Shown here: one piece after another, positions 46,240 through 56,895 of the stretch
Position numbering within the stretch: position 1 is the first letter of the stretch
Layout: the number at the start of each line of letters is the position of its first letter
Source: Diploptera punctata
Lineage: Eukaryota > Arthropoda > Insecta > Blattodea > Blaberidae
Reading direction: 5' to 3'
DNA length: 64,000 nucleotides
Assembly: GCA_030220185.1 (NCBI GenBank)
Contig: JASPKZ010007249.1
Location: 1,054,001-1,118,000 of the forward strand
Position numbers and translations under genes: made by a program
The notes under the pieces: generated by a model
What the model was told of the DNA's origin: nothing
The model's database searches: none
Seen by the model: only the letters and a program-made list of their open reading frames with translations

Positions 46240-47776
46240 ATTTACATTATACTGTAAAACAGTACCAGAAAAATTAAATTTATTCAAGTGACAGTTGTGT
46301 TAAAACATTATGAATAAAGAGTAAAAGAGTTTTAAGGCGAGAGATATTAATGTTGAACATAGTAATTGATATAAATACCGGTAAATAAAAAAAAATTCCA
46401 TAATATCGTAGGTGTACGAGTAAAACAAATTATTATAACATTTATGATCATAATTAATTGAGATTGTATCTCACAGAGTGAAGAGTTTATATGTGTGTGT
46501 GTGAATACCTATTTTGATTATAGCAAAAATGTGTATTCATTAGCTATTATAATAATTAGGGATACATGAGCACAGGAAATGGAAAACTATGTATAGGCAC
46601 TGTTTTTTGTTTCCCATGTTGACTAAGTTATTAAAACAAAAATAACATACAAATAATATGTAGTTAATAATGACACTAATACTAATAATAATTTTACTAA
46701 TATTTAAATTCATATAGGGCATGAACTTCCTTTCTCTGCTATAGCTGATGCCTATGAAAGCATGTACAGTATTCTAAAATATTGCAGAAATACAGAAAAA
46801 ACAACTCCATGCCTGGTCACAAAAAATTATACAGTATTATTTCATAAACTGCAATTAAAAACTCACAATACAAGCATATGACTTTATTGAAAAATAGATC
46901 TATTTGTAATTTTATTTTGTTTCATCTTTTCTTTGGTCAATTATTTTTTAAGACAACCCAGAATATACGAGACTAATAGCTCTAAAATACCATGCATGAA
47001 AGATACCCCAACAGAACATGAATACACTGATGTCTCATACTGTTCACTGAACAAGTCAGATGTGCGGGTCCAAGAATTTAAGCCCAATATTTACCCACTA
47101 CTCTACCATTATCAGCCACAGCTGCATTCATAGTGATAATACAACTATTTTACCAACAAAATCAATATAAGAATGCCATAATCTTTACAGATGCCAAGAC
47201 AGTTCTAGGAGCTATTTCATCTTATAAAAAAAAACAAAAATTCTAAAAATATATTAAATCAAATCATGTCCTTCAGTCAATGAATGTTTTAGGAAATGAA
47301 AATCCAAGTAAACTTGCTAGAGAAAGCAAAGAAATAGACTTAAACAGGAAGCTACAATTGAATATCTTATAACCTGGATCATTATAGGTTATAAGGTAGC
47401 ATCCCAAAGGGCCATTATTCTAAGATCGTTCAATTATTTCTTATTGACCTTGACTTGAGCGGTTAGTTGATAGTGAGAGTTCTATATTTAAAGACTAACG
47501 GGACATCCGTTGGATATGATGAAGACGTCTGAACTCTGCGACATTTTAGTGAACATAGAATATAGGAAAACACCATAAACAAAAAACAACTTTATTTAAA
47601 ATATCATCACATAAGCTATATTAAAACACCAACATCACATAAGCCATATCCAAACTAACCAATTAATGCTTTAATCTAAACAAGACCGTTCATTTCTTGT
47701 GCTAAGATGCTATTGAAACGCCATATTTGAGTGCGCTGAATTTGAATCTTTCTTTACTATCAACACGAGAGCTTAT
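46240..47776. other. Unassigned DNA
   Basis: A 10-bp-arm hairpin (cttataacct ... aggttataag) lies at about 47366-47395. No gene or known element. Confidence 0.45.
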
Positions 47777-47779
47777 TAA

Positions 47780-48372
47780 GGGCCGCATGCAAATACATTA
47801 GTCTCTACTCAAATTACTTCCAATCACTGGTGAGCTGACTCACTGTGAGCAAGTGCAAAGATCGAATTAGCTACCCACTAACTGGTCATGCATGAAAGTC
47901 GTCATTTTCGTAATATTGGCAAGAAATTACCCAGAATTCTCAGCGATAAAACCACTTCCATTATTTTCGTCTGCTAGAGGAATGTATTTAAGCTTGCATC
48001 CCGCAAATAATACCGTATACAACGACGTCTGCATCGCGCAATATTACACCGATTCTCCTGTTCTTCCAGTTGAATTCTTTGGTAGACTCTATCAAATTCC
48101 TCTTCTCCGCGTATACCGAAAACATGATCGAAGTCTTCAAGGTCCGACATCTTGGATAAAGCAGCAAGGTTTCAAAGTACATCGGTTCCCATCGGGATTC
48201 TCACAATTCGTTTATCTCCTAAGTCACCTCGCCAGGTAGCTTAGGAATTTCAACAATTATTATCGCATGAACAGATTTTTGAGTACGCAAAAACGTATTT
48301 GGATACAACTTTCTCAGCAGAGTACAGGCAGAGAACGACTTTTATGGTCTAATGCATTCATAGATTCGAGCC
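47780..48372. mobile_element. Harbinger-type MITE, copy 2 (TAA TSD)
   Basis: 593 bp, almost identical to 42490-43083, same orientation, flanked by TAA (47777-47779, 48373-48375). No transposase. Confidence 0.85.
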
Positions 48373-48375
48373 TAA

Positions 48376-49320
48376 ATTAACTATAGTTTGTCTAAATGTT
48401 TTACTTATTAAGTTAGTTATTTAATTTTAACTGTTATTTCGACCTTAGGTCTTTTTATTGCTAGACTATAAAATAGAAAGGTATATTTTACATTACCAAC
48501 TAATCAAATTAATATATTATTATTGATTAAATAAAAATAAAACTACATTTTATTTTTTATTTAATTAATAAATATGGATTTTCATCAAGTAAACACCAAC
48601 TCAATTGATTATATATTATTTTTAGTTTTTATCTTAAACTTTTTGTATTTGAATTTAAGTTGATTATTATAAAACCACTATATAGGCTACATTAAAAGTA
48701 AAGAATACGGTATATATAATGTCTACTACAAGGTAAGAAATATGAATAAATTACAGAATTGTGTCCAATTATCAAATGTAAACAGCAGAAAGAATCCACA
48801 GCTATGTTCAGAGCCTGAACTGGACATGACCTTCTAAATAAACACTAAAAAAAATTGGAATACAGAACTCTCCATCACTTACTTTTTGTAACAGCTTACA
48901 CAATTATATACTGAAATCCCATTACCTAATTGTCAAGTGTTTGAATCCTGCACTATGGAAGGAAAAAAATAGCTGCTTTGTATTGCTCCTACAAAAAAAG
49001 CAAAATCTGTGAAGAGGCCATTAGAAAAAAACAGCTACTTTTAATTTACCTCCCTTATTTATTTTTTATTATGTTAATGATCATTTCTTATGGCTTATTT
49101 TTTTTTTGGCTGGAATTGATTTTCCTTTATGATATTCTATTTCAGTATCAGCTAGATAACGATTTGAAGGGAAATAATTGTCCTTTCATAATTTCTTCAT
49201 TCATCTCACTGCTCAGAAAATATCACAATCACAAGACACTGAACATGATCTCACTTTAAACAAATATAAACTTTTAATTTATAAAAAGGAAACATGCCTT
49301 AGTTGAGGTGAAAACAAATT
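48376..49320. other. Unassigned AT-rich DNA
   Basis: No recognised element. Confidence 0.5.
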
Positions 49321-49329
49321 ATTAGTTAT

Positions 49330-49805
49330 ATTTGAAGAGAAAAATATATGCTCAGACTGGGGTTTGAACCCAGGACTTTTGACATTCTATGAAAATGCTC
49401 TACCAACTGAACCACCTGAGCACTCCAATCTAAATGCAAATTTTTCTCTTATACATTGTTAATTCCCAAGTGCCAAATGCTACAAACTGTTGTTGGATAA
49501 TGCAAATGACGGTTTCTCTTTTAAGAAGACTTCTATTGGGAATTTAAACATTACTTTATATAAAGCCAGTAGGGCTTCTTTCAATGTTTTTATTATTAAT
49601 TTAATACTTCTCACTGAAGGGCAAATTATATTTGAAGAGACAGATATATGCTCAGACTGGGGTTTGAAACCCAGGATCTTTGGCTTTCTATGCCAATGCT
49701 CTACCAACTGAGCTACCTGATCACTTCAAACTTGGGTTCAAACCCCAGTCTGAGTGTATATTTTTCTCTACAAATAATATTTGTCCTAGTGAGAAGTATT
49801 AAATT
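49330..49805. mobile_element. tRNA-headed repeat: two tandem units plus inverted tail
   Basis: Cloverleaf-like sequences on the minus strand at 49350-49421 and 49650-49722, 300 bp apart, are followed by an inverted 3' part (49735-49800). The spacer contains gccagtagggcttct and cacttctcactgaag blocks shared with 51026-51840. Confidence 0.8.
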
Positions 49806-49926
49806 AATAATAGAAATATCGAAATTATTAGTTGATTATAATAATATTTTCTGTAGTACACAAATGGAAAATCATGATAAGATTTAAATTAAAATATTTT
49901 ATATCCCACCTCATATCCAGCCTTCT

Positions 49927-49972
49927 AATTATACCAGTTTCGAAGCCTTGGATAGCTTCATCTTCAGTAATT
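49927..49972 (-). ncRNA. Hammerhead ribozyme motif in PLE, best copy
   Basis: Minus strand: stem I AATTA, CTGAAGA, T, stem II GAAGC tatccaag GCTTC, GAAA, short stem III C-TG-G, cleavage triplet GTA, stem I TAATT. All core positions fit and stem I is 5 bp. The extra U after CUGAAGA is shared by every copy here. Confidence 0.75.
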
Positions 49973-50035
49973 TATTGTCTACAGATGTTATGTCGATCAG
50001 GTCATTCTCCTGATTGACATAACATGTTGACAAGA

Positions 50036-50080
50036 AATTACTGAAGATGAAGCTGCCCAGGCTTTGCAACCGGTATAATT
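50036..50080 (+). ncRNA. Hammerhead-ribozyme-like motif in PLE
   Basis: Same fold as 49927-49972 with 5-bp stem I (AATTA/TAATT), but GAAA has become GCAA. Confidence 0.6.
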
Positions 50081-50120
50081 AGAGCAGTTTTTCTGATCGA
50101 CATAACATCAGTCGACAAGA

Positions 50121-50166
50121 AATTACTGAAGATGAATCTGCCCAGGCTTTGAAACTGGTACAATTA
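50121..50166 (+). ncRNA. Hammerhead-ribozyme-like motif in PLE
   Basis: AATTA CTGAAGA T ... GCTTT GAAAC TG GTA CAATT: core intact, first stem I pair lost. Confidence 0.6.
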
Positions 50167-50225
50167 GAAGACTGGATATTTTAATTTAAATCTTAAATTA
50201 AACCTCATAGTGATTTTTTTCCCTA

Positions 50226-51025
50226 TAAAAGTTAAAAAATCAAGATATTTATTTTCATTAGTCTAATCTGAAATTAAATAATAATATGTCAACCTTTGAA
50301 CTGAATAACTGAAAATTCTTTTACAGTGTCTGTGTTTATCCACATATGCAAATTTGTAGATCCATTCTTAATTTGCATCTTTTTATTTATATATTTTTTA
50401 GGTTATCATTAAACTATCAATACTAGTAAAATTCTTAAGTTGAGGAGACGGACCTACAAGGTAACTATTTTATTGTTTTTAACCGTACATTATACTACTA
50501 ATTAAACTAATTTTAATTTTCAGTGCTCTCTATAAGTAATTTATGTAACTTTTAAAACTAATTTCCCTACTTGCAAAAGAATTCCACCAGAATTCATGAA
50601 ATTTACAATTATGATATCAAAATCAAGTTAATGTCTAATGAAATAAAATACCCTGGAATATGATATGAAAATGATAATTTCCACTGTTGTAGATATTCAT
50701 GAATTTTTTTTTCAAAATGTATTTATTGGTGAATATGTTGTTTAATTCATGTTTATGTTTGAAACAATTATAATGTTAAGATTTTCTATTATTTTCTACA
50801 GTCTTTATAATGTATATTATGAAGGGAATCGAAGGCATGAACAGATGCATTATCTTAAAAGCATTCCCCGAGGAGTGACAATTAATTGTAAATGAGCATT
50901 GCATTGATAAGATTGTTCTGTTTGCTGCTCAACAAGTCACTTGCTCACTCTTACATGTCAAACTCAAATTTTCGACATAATAATTATAAAGAAGAATAAA
51001 AAGTTCATCCATTTTACAATGAATA
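50226..51025. other. Unassigned AT-rich DNA
   Basis: No recognised element. Confidence 0.5.
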
Positions 51026-51840
51026 TTTTCTTGATGTTTTTATTATTAATTTAACACTTCTCACTGAAGGATAAATTATATTTAAAGAGACAAATTTTTG
51101 CCTAGACCGAGACTCGAACCCGGAACCTTTGGCTTTCTGGGCCAAATGCTCTACAAACTGAGCTACCAAGGCGAGTTGTGATCTAGACGCAAATTTTTCT
51201 CTTATATATGTTGTAATTCCCTTGCGCCAAATGCTTTGAAACCTTTGCTTCTATCTTTGCAAATGGCAGCTTCTTAGTTAAGAAGACATTTATTGGGAAT
51301 TTAACACTACTTTATAAAGCCAGTAGGGCTTCTATTGATGTTTTTATTATTAATTTAACACTTCTCACTGAAGGATAAATTATATTTGAAGAGATTTTTT
51401 TTACAACTTATAAGAAAAATTTGCATCTAGATCGCAACTCGCCTTGGTAACGCAGTTGGTAGAGCATTTGGCCCGGAAAGCCAAAGGTCCCGGGTTTGAG
51501 TCTCGGTCTAGGTGAAAATTTTTCTCTTCAAATATAATTTATCCTTCAGTGAGAAGTGTTAAATTAATAATAAAAACATCAATAGAAGCCCTACTGGCTT
51601 TATAAAGTAGTGTTAAATTCCCAATAAATGTTTTCTTAACTAAGAAGCCACCATTTGCAAAGATAGAAGCAAAGATTTCAAAGAATTTGGCACGAGGGAA
51701 TTACAACATATATAAGAGAAAAAATTGCATCTAGATCGCAACTTGCCTCGATAGCTCAGTTGGTAGAGAATTTGGCCAGGAAAGCCAACGGTTCCGGGTT
51801 CGAGTCTCGGTTTAAGTGAAAATTTTTGTCTTCAAATATA
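51026..51840. mobile_element. tRNA-headed repeat units in a large inverted repeat
   Basis: Cloverleaf-like sequences at 51100-51172 (minus), 51441-51513 (plus) and 51745-51817 (plus). The inverted halves share the spacer (cagtagggcttctattgatg, ttaagaagacatttattggg and complements). The acceptor GCC(T)TGG/TCTAGGC and D arm pair well in 51100-51172. Confidence 0.82.
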
Positions 51841-52092
51841 ATATTTTCTTATTGATTTACCATGATTTTACCGTTTACAATAAAGATAAACTGATTGTTA
51901 TGAAGATCCAGATTTTTGTATCCTAAAAATCCAAAAAGAAAAAAAATGTTTTTTATAATGCTTTAAAACTATGCTGAACATACATTCTATCTGTAATGGA
52001 ACAGTACCTTTTCTCATGTTTCCTGATTGTCCTGTCATTTTAACAAAAATCTGAAATTTTTCAAAACATATTCTTTCATTCATAGTTAAATA

Positions 52093-52300
52093 TGGGAAAT
52101 AACATTATGAGGTTCTTAATTCAAAGAATATCTCATAATATTGAGTGGAGAACATATTTTTAATAACTCACCTGAAAAATTCGTTTGAAACTAATGGTCT
52201 CAAAGAAATTTGAAATTGTATGAGGTGAGTTATTAAAAATATGTTCTCCACTCAATATTAATGATATAACCTCATAATGTTTACTTCCCAACATTAATTT
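52093..52300. mobile_element. Penelope-like hairpin, terminal motif at both ends
   Basis: gggaaataacattatgaggtt at the left and its complement aacctcataatgtttacttccc at the right; long inner arms (gagtggagaacatatttttaa and complement). No coding part. Confidence 0.85.
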
Positions 52301-52317
52301 AAATAGAATATCCCATA

Positions 52318-52480
52318 GTTTATGTTTTCTTAAACACGGGAACTGCAGTTTTCAAGAGGAACATCCCTCCCATTTTCTACTAACACATTCAACAATTATA
52401 ATGTCGGTTGAAAATGGGAGGGATGTTCCTCTTGAAAACTGCAGTTCCTGTGTTTAAGAAAACATAAACTATGAGGTAAG
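52318..52480. mobile_element. Penelope-derived hairpin
   Basis: Arms of about 65 bp (52318-52374 and 52410-52473) sharing gtttatgttttcttaaac and gaggaacatccctccc. The same words occur once at 34808 and at 56760, so it is a piece of a PLE 3' UTR. Confidence 0.8.
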
Positions 52481-52514
52481 ATAAGAAATGGCTCATTCAT
52501 TCATTGAATATTCT

Positions 52515-52925
52515 TTCATATTTGAAGAGAAAATTTTATGCCTAAACTGGGATTTGAACACAAGGTCTCTGGTTTTATACACCAGCGCTCCACCACTGAG
52601 CTATTTAGGCATCTCAACTTATATGGAAATTTTTCTCTACCCTATACAATCCCCGTGCACCAAAGGCAATGTACCTTTGTTCCACACACCATCTGGCAGT
52701 TTATTCTCAAGAAGACTTTAAATGGGAATTAACACTACTTTTATAGACATTAAAGTTATATATTTTTTTATGTTTTTATTTTAAATTTATCACTTCTCAC
52801 TGAAGGACAAATTATATTTGAAGAAAAAAATGTATGCCTAAACTGGGATATGAATCCAAGGTCTCTGGTTTTATATACCAGTGCTCTACCACTGAGCTAT
52901 TTAGGCATCTCAATTTGAATGGAAA
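52515..52925 (-). mobile_element. tRNA-headed repeat, two tandem units
   Basis: Cloverleaf-like sequences at 52540-52610 and 52836-52906 (minus), 296 bp apart, with acceptor GCCTAAA/TTTAGGC, T arm TTCAAATCC and ATA in the anticodon loop. A different tRNA-like head from the 11711 and 51100 groups but the same spacer type. Confidence 0.78.
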
Positions 52926-52999
52926 TTTTAAATATTCTTTCATGATGACTGATTGAAAATTATTATTCATAACAAATAATATATCATGGAAATTGCAGT

Positions 53000-53104
53000 A
53001 ATTTTTTTAAGCATGGAATTGAGTCAGAGTTTAGCTGATGATAGAGCAGATACCTCCAAAACTAGTCGGTGAGAAATAGATATTTTATGAGGTGAGGTGT
53101 AAAA
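53000..53104 (+). mobile_element. Penelope-like 3' end remnant
   Basis: Contains CTGATGA T AGAG ... CTCC AAAAC TA GTC (53041-53072), a decayed hammerhead, and ttttatgaggtgaggtg. Confidence 0.6.
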
Positions 53105-53440
53105 AGTCTCATGCCATATCCAAGTGGTTAAGGCAATACACCTTGGTGCAGGGCTATGGGACATGCGCTGGTTCAAGTCTCCATGGGGGAAGAAATTTTC
53201 TCATGGAATTTTCGGCCAGTATGGGATCGGTGCATTATGAGGAATTTGGGTAGCTACAATAAGTAGCAGCTCTAGGTTGAGAAAACCAGCTATAATGGCT
53301 GGAGGATCCATAATGTTGACCACATATCACCCCTACACTAGCTGGATGATCGTCTACCTCTATGATTAACACGTGTGGATGTAAGGCCAGCTGCCAACTG
53401 GTAGGCCAAGTGCCTTTTAGGCCTGTTTTTTAGAGATGTA
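53105..53440 (+). mobile_element. tRNA-derived SINE, family 4
   Basis: A box ATATCCAAGTGGTTAAGG and B box GGTTCAAGTCTCC, as in class II (Leu/Ser-like) tRNAs, then a body with ccagctataatggctgg and tgtggatgtaaggccagc. Sister at 58852-59194. Confidence 0.88.
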
Positions 53441-53493
53441 TAAAAATAAAATTAATTAAAATGTTTCATACCTCTCCTCATAACCAGTCTTCC

Positions 53494-53540
53494 AAGTAGA
53501 CTGCGATTTCAAAGCCTTGGCAGCTTTATCTTCAGTACTT
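53494..53540 (-). ncRNA. Hammerhead ribozyme motif in PLE, well-paired copy
   Basis: Minus strand: stem I AAGTA, CTGAAGA, T, stem II AAAGC tgccaag GCTTT, GAAA, TCGCAG stem III loop, TC, stem I TACTT. The 5-bp stem I and stem II each differ from 49927-49972 by one compensated pair. Confidence 0.72.
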
Positions 53541-53706
53541 TCTTGACGACTGATGTTATGTCAATTGGAAGAACTACTACTTTCCTCTGTTAGTGGAACG
53601 TTAAACCTCCGGATCAACTCAGAATCCGCAGGAATTTCAAAGTTCATAAATTTTTCTTTCTTGTTTTTCTGAATGTGGATTTTTTTTCCCAAACTGTGAA
53701 TTCCTT

Positions 53707-53988
53707 TTAGTTTTCTGTGTGTTTAATTAGACTAGCTTTTGATTCAATTAGATGTTTTTCAGACCAAGCATGAGCAACTACTGCTGACTTTTTCATTTCA
53801 CCATTTTTGACAGTTCTAAGATGTTCTTTTACCCTTGTTTTCAAATTTCTTTTTGTTTTTCCTACATAAATTTTGTCACAATCCCTGCATTTGATCTGAC
53901 AAATTCCTGATTTGTTTTCTTCTTCAATCTCTATATTTTTATTGGTTTTAATTTTCCTATTTAGGCTGTATTCGTTCTTCGGTACCAA
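53707..53988 (-). pseudogene. PLE GIY-YIG endonuclease, minus copy
   Basis: SGICQIKCRDCDKIYVGKTK, RVKEHLRTVKNGEMKKSAVVAH; stops at KHTEN by frameshift before the WEK motif. Confidence 0.82.
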
Positions 53989-54090
53989 TCTTATATTAAA
54001 CTTTTTGAAATTTTTTTTTAAACTTGTGGTGTTTTAATGGATGGTAAGTGAATTTCTTGAATTTTATTTTTTCTTCTGTTTGTTTTATAA

Positions 54091-54396
54091 GTGTGCTTTC
54101 CATTAATTAATTTTTGTCTTTTAAATATATGTATTTTCTTGTATACCATATACCAAAATTTACATAGGAAAACAAAAAGAAATTTGAAAACAAGAGTGAA
54201 AGAACATCTTAGAAATGTCAAAATTGGTGAAGTGGAAAAATCAGCAGTAGTTGCTCATGCTTGGTCCAAAAAACATCTAATTGAATCAAAAGGTAGTCTA
54301 ATTAAACAAATGGAACTCACGGTTTGGGAAAAAAATCTACGTTCAGAAAAACAAGAAAGGAAAACTTATGAACTTCGAAATTCCTGCAAATTCTGA
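54091..54396 (+). pseudogene. PLE GIY-YIG endonuclease, plus copy
   Basis: Native from RKTKRNLKTRVKEHLRNVK to about LTVWEKN; a frameshift then turns KFMNFEIP into another frame. The first 25 residues are non-native. Confidence 0.8.
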
Positions 54397-54475
54397 CTTG
54401 ATCCAGAGGTTTATCGGTCCATCAACAGAGGGAAGAAGAAGTTTCTTCCGATCGACATAACACCAGTTGTCAAGA

Positions 54476-54524
54476 TGTTACTGAGGATGGGGCCACAATG
54501 GCCTTGAAATCGTGATCTACTTAG
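54476..54524 (+). ncRNA. Hammerhead-ribozyme-like motif in PLE
   Basis: CTGAGGA T GGGGCC acaat GGCCTT GAAAT CGTG ATC TACTT; core intact, stem I interrupted after two pairs. Confidence 0.55.
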
Positions 54525-54600
54525 AAGATTGGTTATGAGGAGAGGTATGAAACATTTTAATATATCTTAAACTTCTCAGTGATTTATTCCTATAAAAGTC

Positions 54601-55189
54601 CAATATATAAAAATGTCCAATTTAATTATGTGATATTGATAATTTGCCTCATAGTGTTATTTCCCATAGAATTCATTTTTATTAAAAATTAAATTACATT
54701 GTTAGATATTAAATATCAATATCAGTGTGAGGAAGCACAGCATCTGAGGTTTATTTTCTATCATAACAGTATGTGCCCAAAGGAAAAATAATCTAGATTA
54801 CATGTCAAAATCATGAAAAACCATGATAGCTGTAAGACAAAATTATGTAACTTTTATGATAAAGTATTTGAAAGTTATTAATAAAAACATTTCTGCATAA
54901 GCTCACTTCAGTTGAAAAATATTCCTAGTATAGTAATGTAGACAAACAATCCATATCTTCATCCACCTAAAATCCATGGGTTCTGTTAGTGATTAATAAA
55001 GATAAGTCCAATATGTTTAAGTAATGAATACTAAATGTTAGTAAATCTATGTTGCATTTTAACCATTCCAATGTTCTTTTTTTTTCTCTCCCTCTCTCAG
55101 TAAAATATGGTAAACCTATTTGAAACTCCTTTGGCACTAGAATGGAGTTACATAGATTGAGACAGACCTGTAAAGTTTCAAATCTAGGA
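54601..55189. other. Mostly unassigned
   Basis: A lone PLE terminal motif cctcatagtgttatttccc sits at 54647-54665. Nothing else recognised. Confidence 0.5.
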
Positions 55190-55620
55190 AAAGCTGATAT
55201 TGATATTGTAGTAGCGTTGTTTAAACTGCGCTGGCCGGCGAGAGAAACCTCGCATTGGTGGACTGGATTGGTGAATAGCCATTCGCGAGTAGTGATCCAC
55301 CAAATTTTCTCGGCTAATAAGCCAGAGAATTCTATGAACATCTATTCCCCCATTCGAGAAACATCGGAAGACTAGAGGGTTCCATGTCGAAACATCTCAT
55401 TCACGGACCTGGAAATTTCCGTCTACTCGCCTATAAATATGTGGTGAGGACGGAAAGTCCCCCAGTCGAACACTAGATGACGAGAGGTTAAGTATGTGAG
55501 AAACTGTGAGGAAGGACTATGTCTGCAACTGTGTTGGAAGTGATTGTCAAATAAAGCTTCAAAGAAAAATAGTTGAGAAATAAAATTATGATTAAAGTTT
55601 TGAGATAATTGTGAGAAGAA
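55190..55620 (+). other. GC-richer segment with TATA box and AATAAA; possible solo LTR
   Basis: CTATAAATATG at 55430 follows a GC-richer stretch, and caaataaagc is at 55548-55557. The order promoter then poly(A) signal within about 120 bp is LTR-like, but I could not find matching TG...CA ends or a target duplication. Confidence 0.3.
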
Positions 55621-56190
55621 AATAAAGTGAAAAGAAAAATTTTTACATAACATCAGTATATTTATTTAAATCGAAATAAGTAAAAGGAAAACCCTGTGTC
55701 ATCAGTGACAATATAATATAACGAAACTGAAAAATTATAAAAAAAAGCTGACATGGAACTGAATTGCTACTGGTGTTTAAAGTAGTAACTTGAAAGAAGA
55801 AGTCAGTTCACTGGTGAATATTGCTTTTATTTTAAGTTGTAATTCTTTTGCTGCTCTGTAAGAATTCTAGTTCATAAATTTTCCTTTATAATTCACATTT
55901 CAACATATAAGAGAAGAAGATTTCTGTCCATTTTTTCTTACATTACATTAAAAATGGCATTAGGAACAGAATTATGATCACAAAGCACATATCAGAGTCT
56001 ATTTTCTAGTGTACTCTAACAACAATTAGATTATGTTTCATCTTTTCAACCAATGCTAACAACTTTTGAAGACATTAGTCTTATCCGTTGTCCAAAACAA
56101 GGACTTGACATCAACAACTTTTGAAAGGTACCTAGTGCAATAATCTAAATCATAGAGATATATTACAATCTAAAAAAAATCAATCATGCA
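55621..56190. other. Unassigned DNA
   Basis: No recognised element. Confidence 0.5.
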
Positions 56191-56194
56191 AAAA

Positions 56195-56445
56195 CTGAAT
56201 TAACTAAGTGCATTCCTCAGGAAGTTGAATTTATGGCCTGATTTTACTGGTCTACAGTATATATTTATTTTGTTAAGCCTTAAATTGGAGAAACTCAATT
56301 TCTTATGTTAGCTTATTTAAATGTGTGGGACTGCAGAGAAAACAAACCATGCATAACTGTTAGTATACCTATTATATATTTTTTGCATAATAATTTGACA
56401 CAAATTTAAATAATTGCTACTGGTTCATTTTTCCATTTTTTATTA
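56195..56445 (-). repeat. Unclassified dispersed repeat
   Basis: Inverted counterpart of 10738-10985. Confidence 0.55.
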
Positions 56446-56454
56446 GAAATATGG

Positions 56455-56700
56455 TTGGTTGGTTGGTATCTAATGTCGAGCACTTTATAATGAAATCATT
56501 CGCTCTCTTGCACTCCAATATTTAGCAGAAAGGCTGGTCTCTTCTACAAAAGCTGGACAACGGAGGAGATGGTTTCTTTCCATATCTTCATTTAAATTGC
56601 AAAAAGGGCATTTAGGTGAATCTGTTATGCCAATTCTGTGTAGGTGTTTATGAAATATTAAATAAATTAAACCAATGTATCTCATAGTATAAAATGTCAA
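56455..56700 (-). mobile_element. LINE 3' end with zinc-knuckle tail
   Basis: Minus-strand ORF 56700-56485: HKIGITDS-like, CPFCNLNEDMERNHLLRCPA, a CCHC knuckle of the type closing R1/Jockey-like ORF2 proteins; 3' UTR as at 10510-10560. Confidence 0.75.
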
Positions 56701-56895
56701 TTTAAGGGTTAATTTAAATTCATGAATTAATGAGTCTTTTTTACATCTTACCTAATAATTTATGTTTTCTTAAACATGGAAACTGCAGTTTTCAAGAGAA
56801 CCACCTCTCTCATTTTCAACTGACATTTATGATGTAAAAAATGACTCATTAATTTATGAATTAAGAACCTCATAATAATATTTTCCATATTTAAC
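56701..56895. mobile_element. Penelope-like hairpin
   Basis: Arms ttcatgaattaatgagtc and gactcattaatttatgaa; gttttcttaaacatggaaactgcag between them; terminal motif (inverted) at 56868-56890. Confidence 0.75.

Larger units (their letters stand above)
49880..50225. mobile_element. Penelope-like hairpin with three hammerhead-like motifs
   Basis: Left arm 49880-49975 (minus); right side has two copies of the 3' part (50025-50085 and 50098-50193, plus). Terminal motif aacctcatagtgattttttt at the right. No coding part. Confidence 0.82.
53455..54600. mobile_element. Penelope-like head-to-head dimer
   Basis: The minus copy (53455-54085) contains the linker and GIY-YIG start (GICQIKCRDCDKIYVGKTKR) and C-terminal parts. 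The plus copy (54155-54585) repeats from RKTKRNLKTRVKEHL to the 3' tip. The rest of the minus copy lies in the loop. The right tip has cttctcagtgatttattcct. Confidence 0.88.

Noticed and set aside
49350..49421. Functional tRNA genes
   Set aside because: Cloverleaf-like units occur many times, diverge in stems, lie in tandem/inverted repeats and share a common non-tRNA tail; they are SINE-like heads.
51040..51100. The block CTGAAGGA...AAATTATATTTGAAGAG in tRNA-headed repeats as a hammerhead
   Set aside because: The core has an extra base (CUGAAGGA), GAAA is not in place, and no NUH/stem I follows; likely chance similarity.
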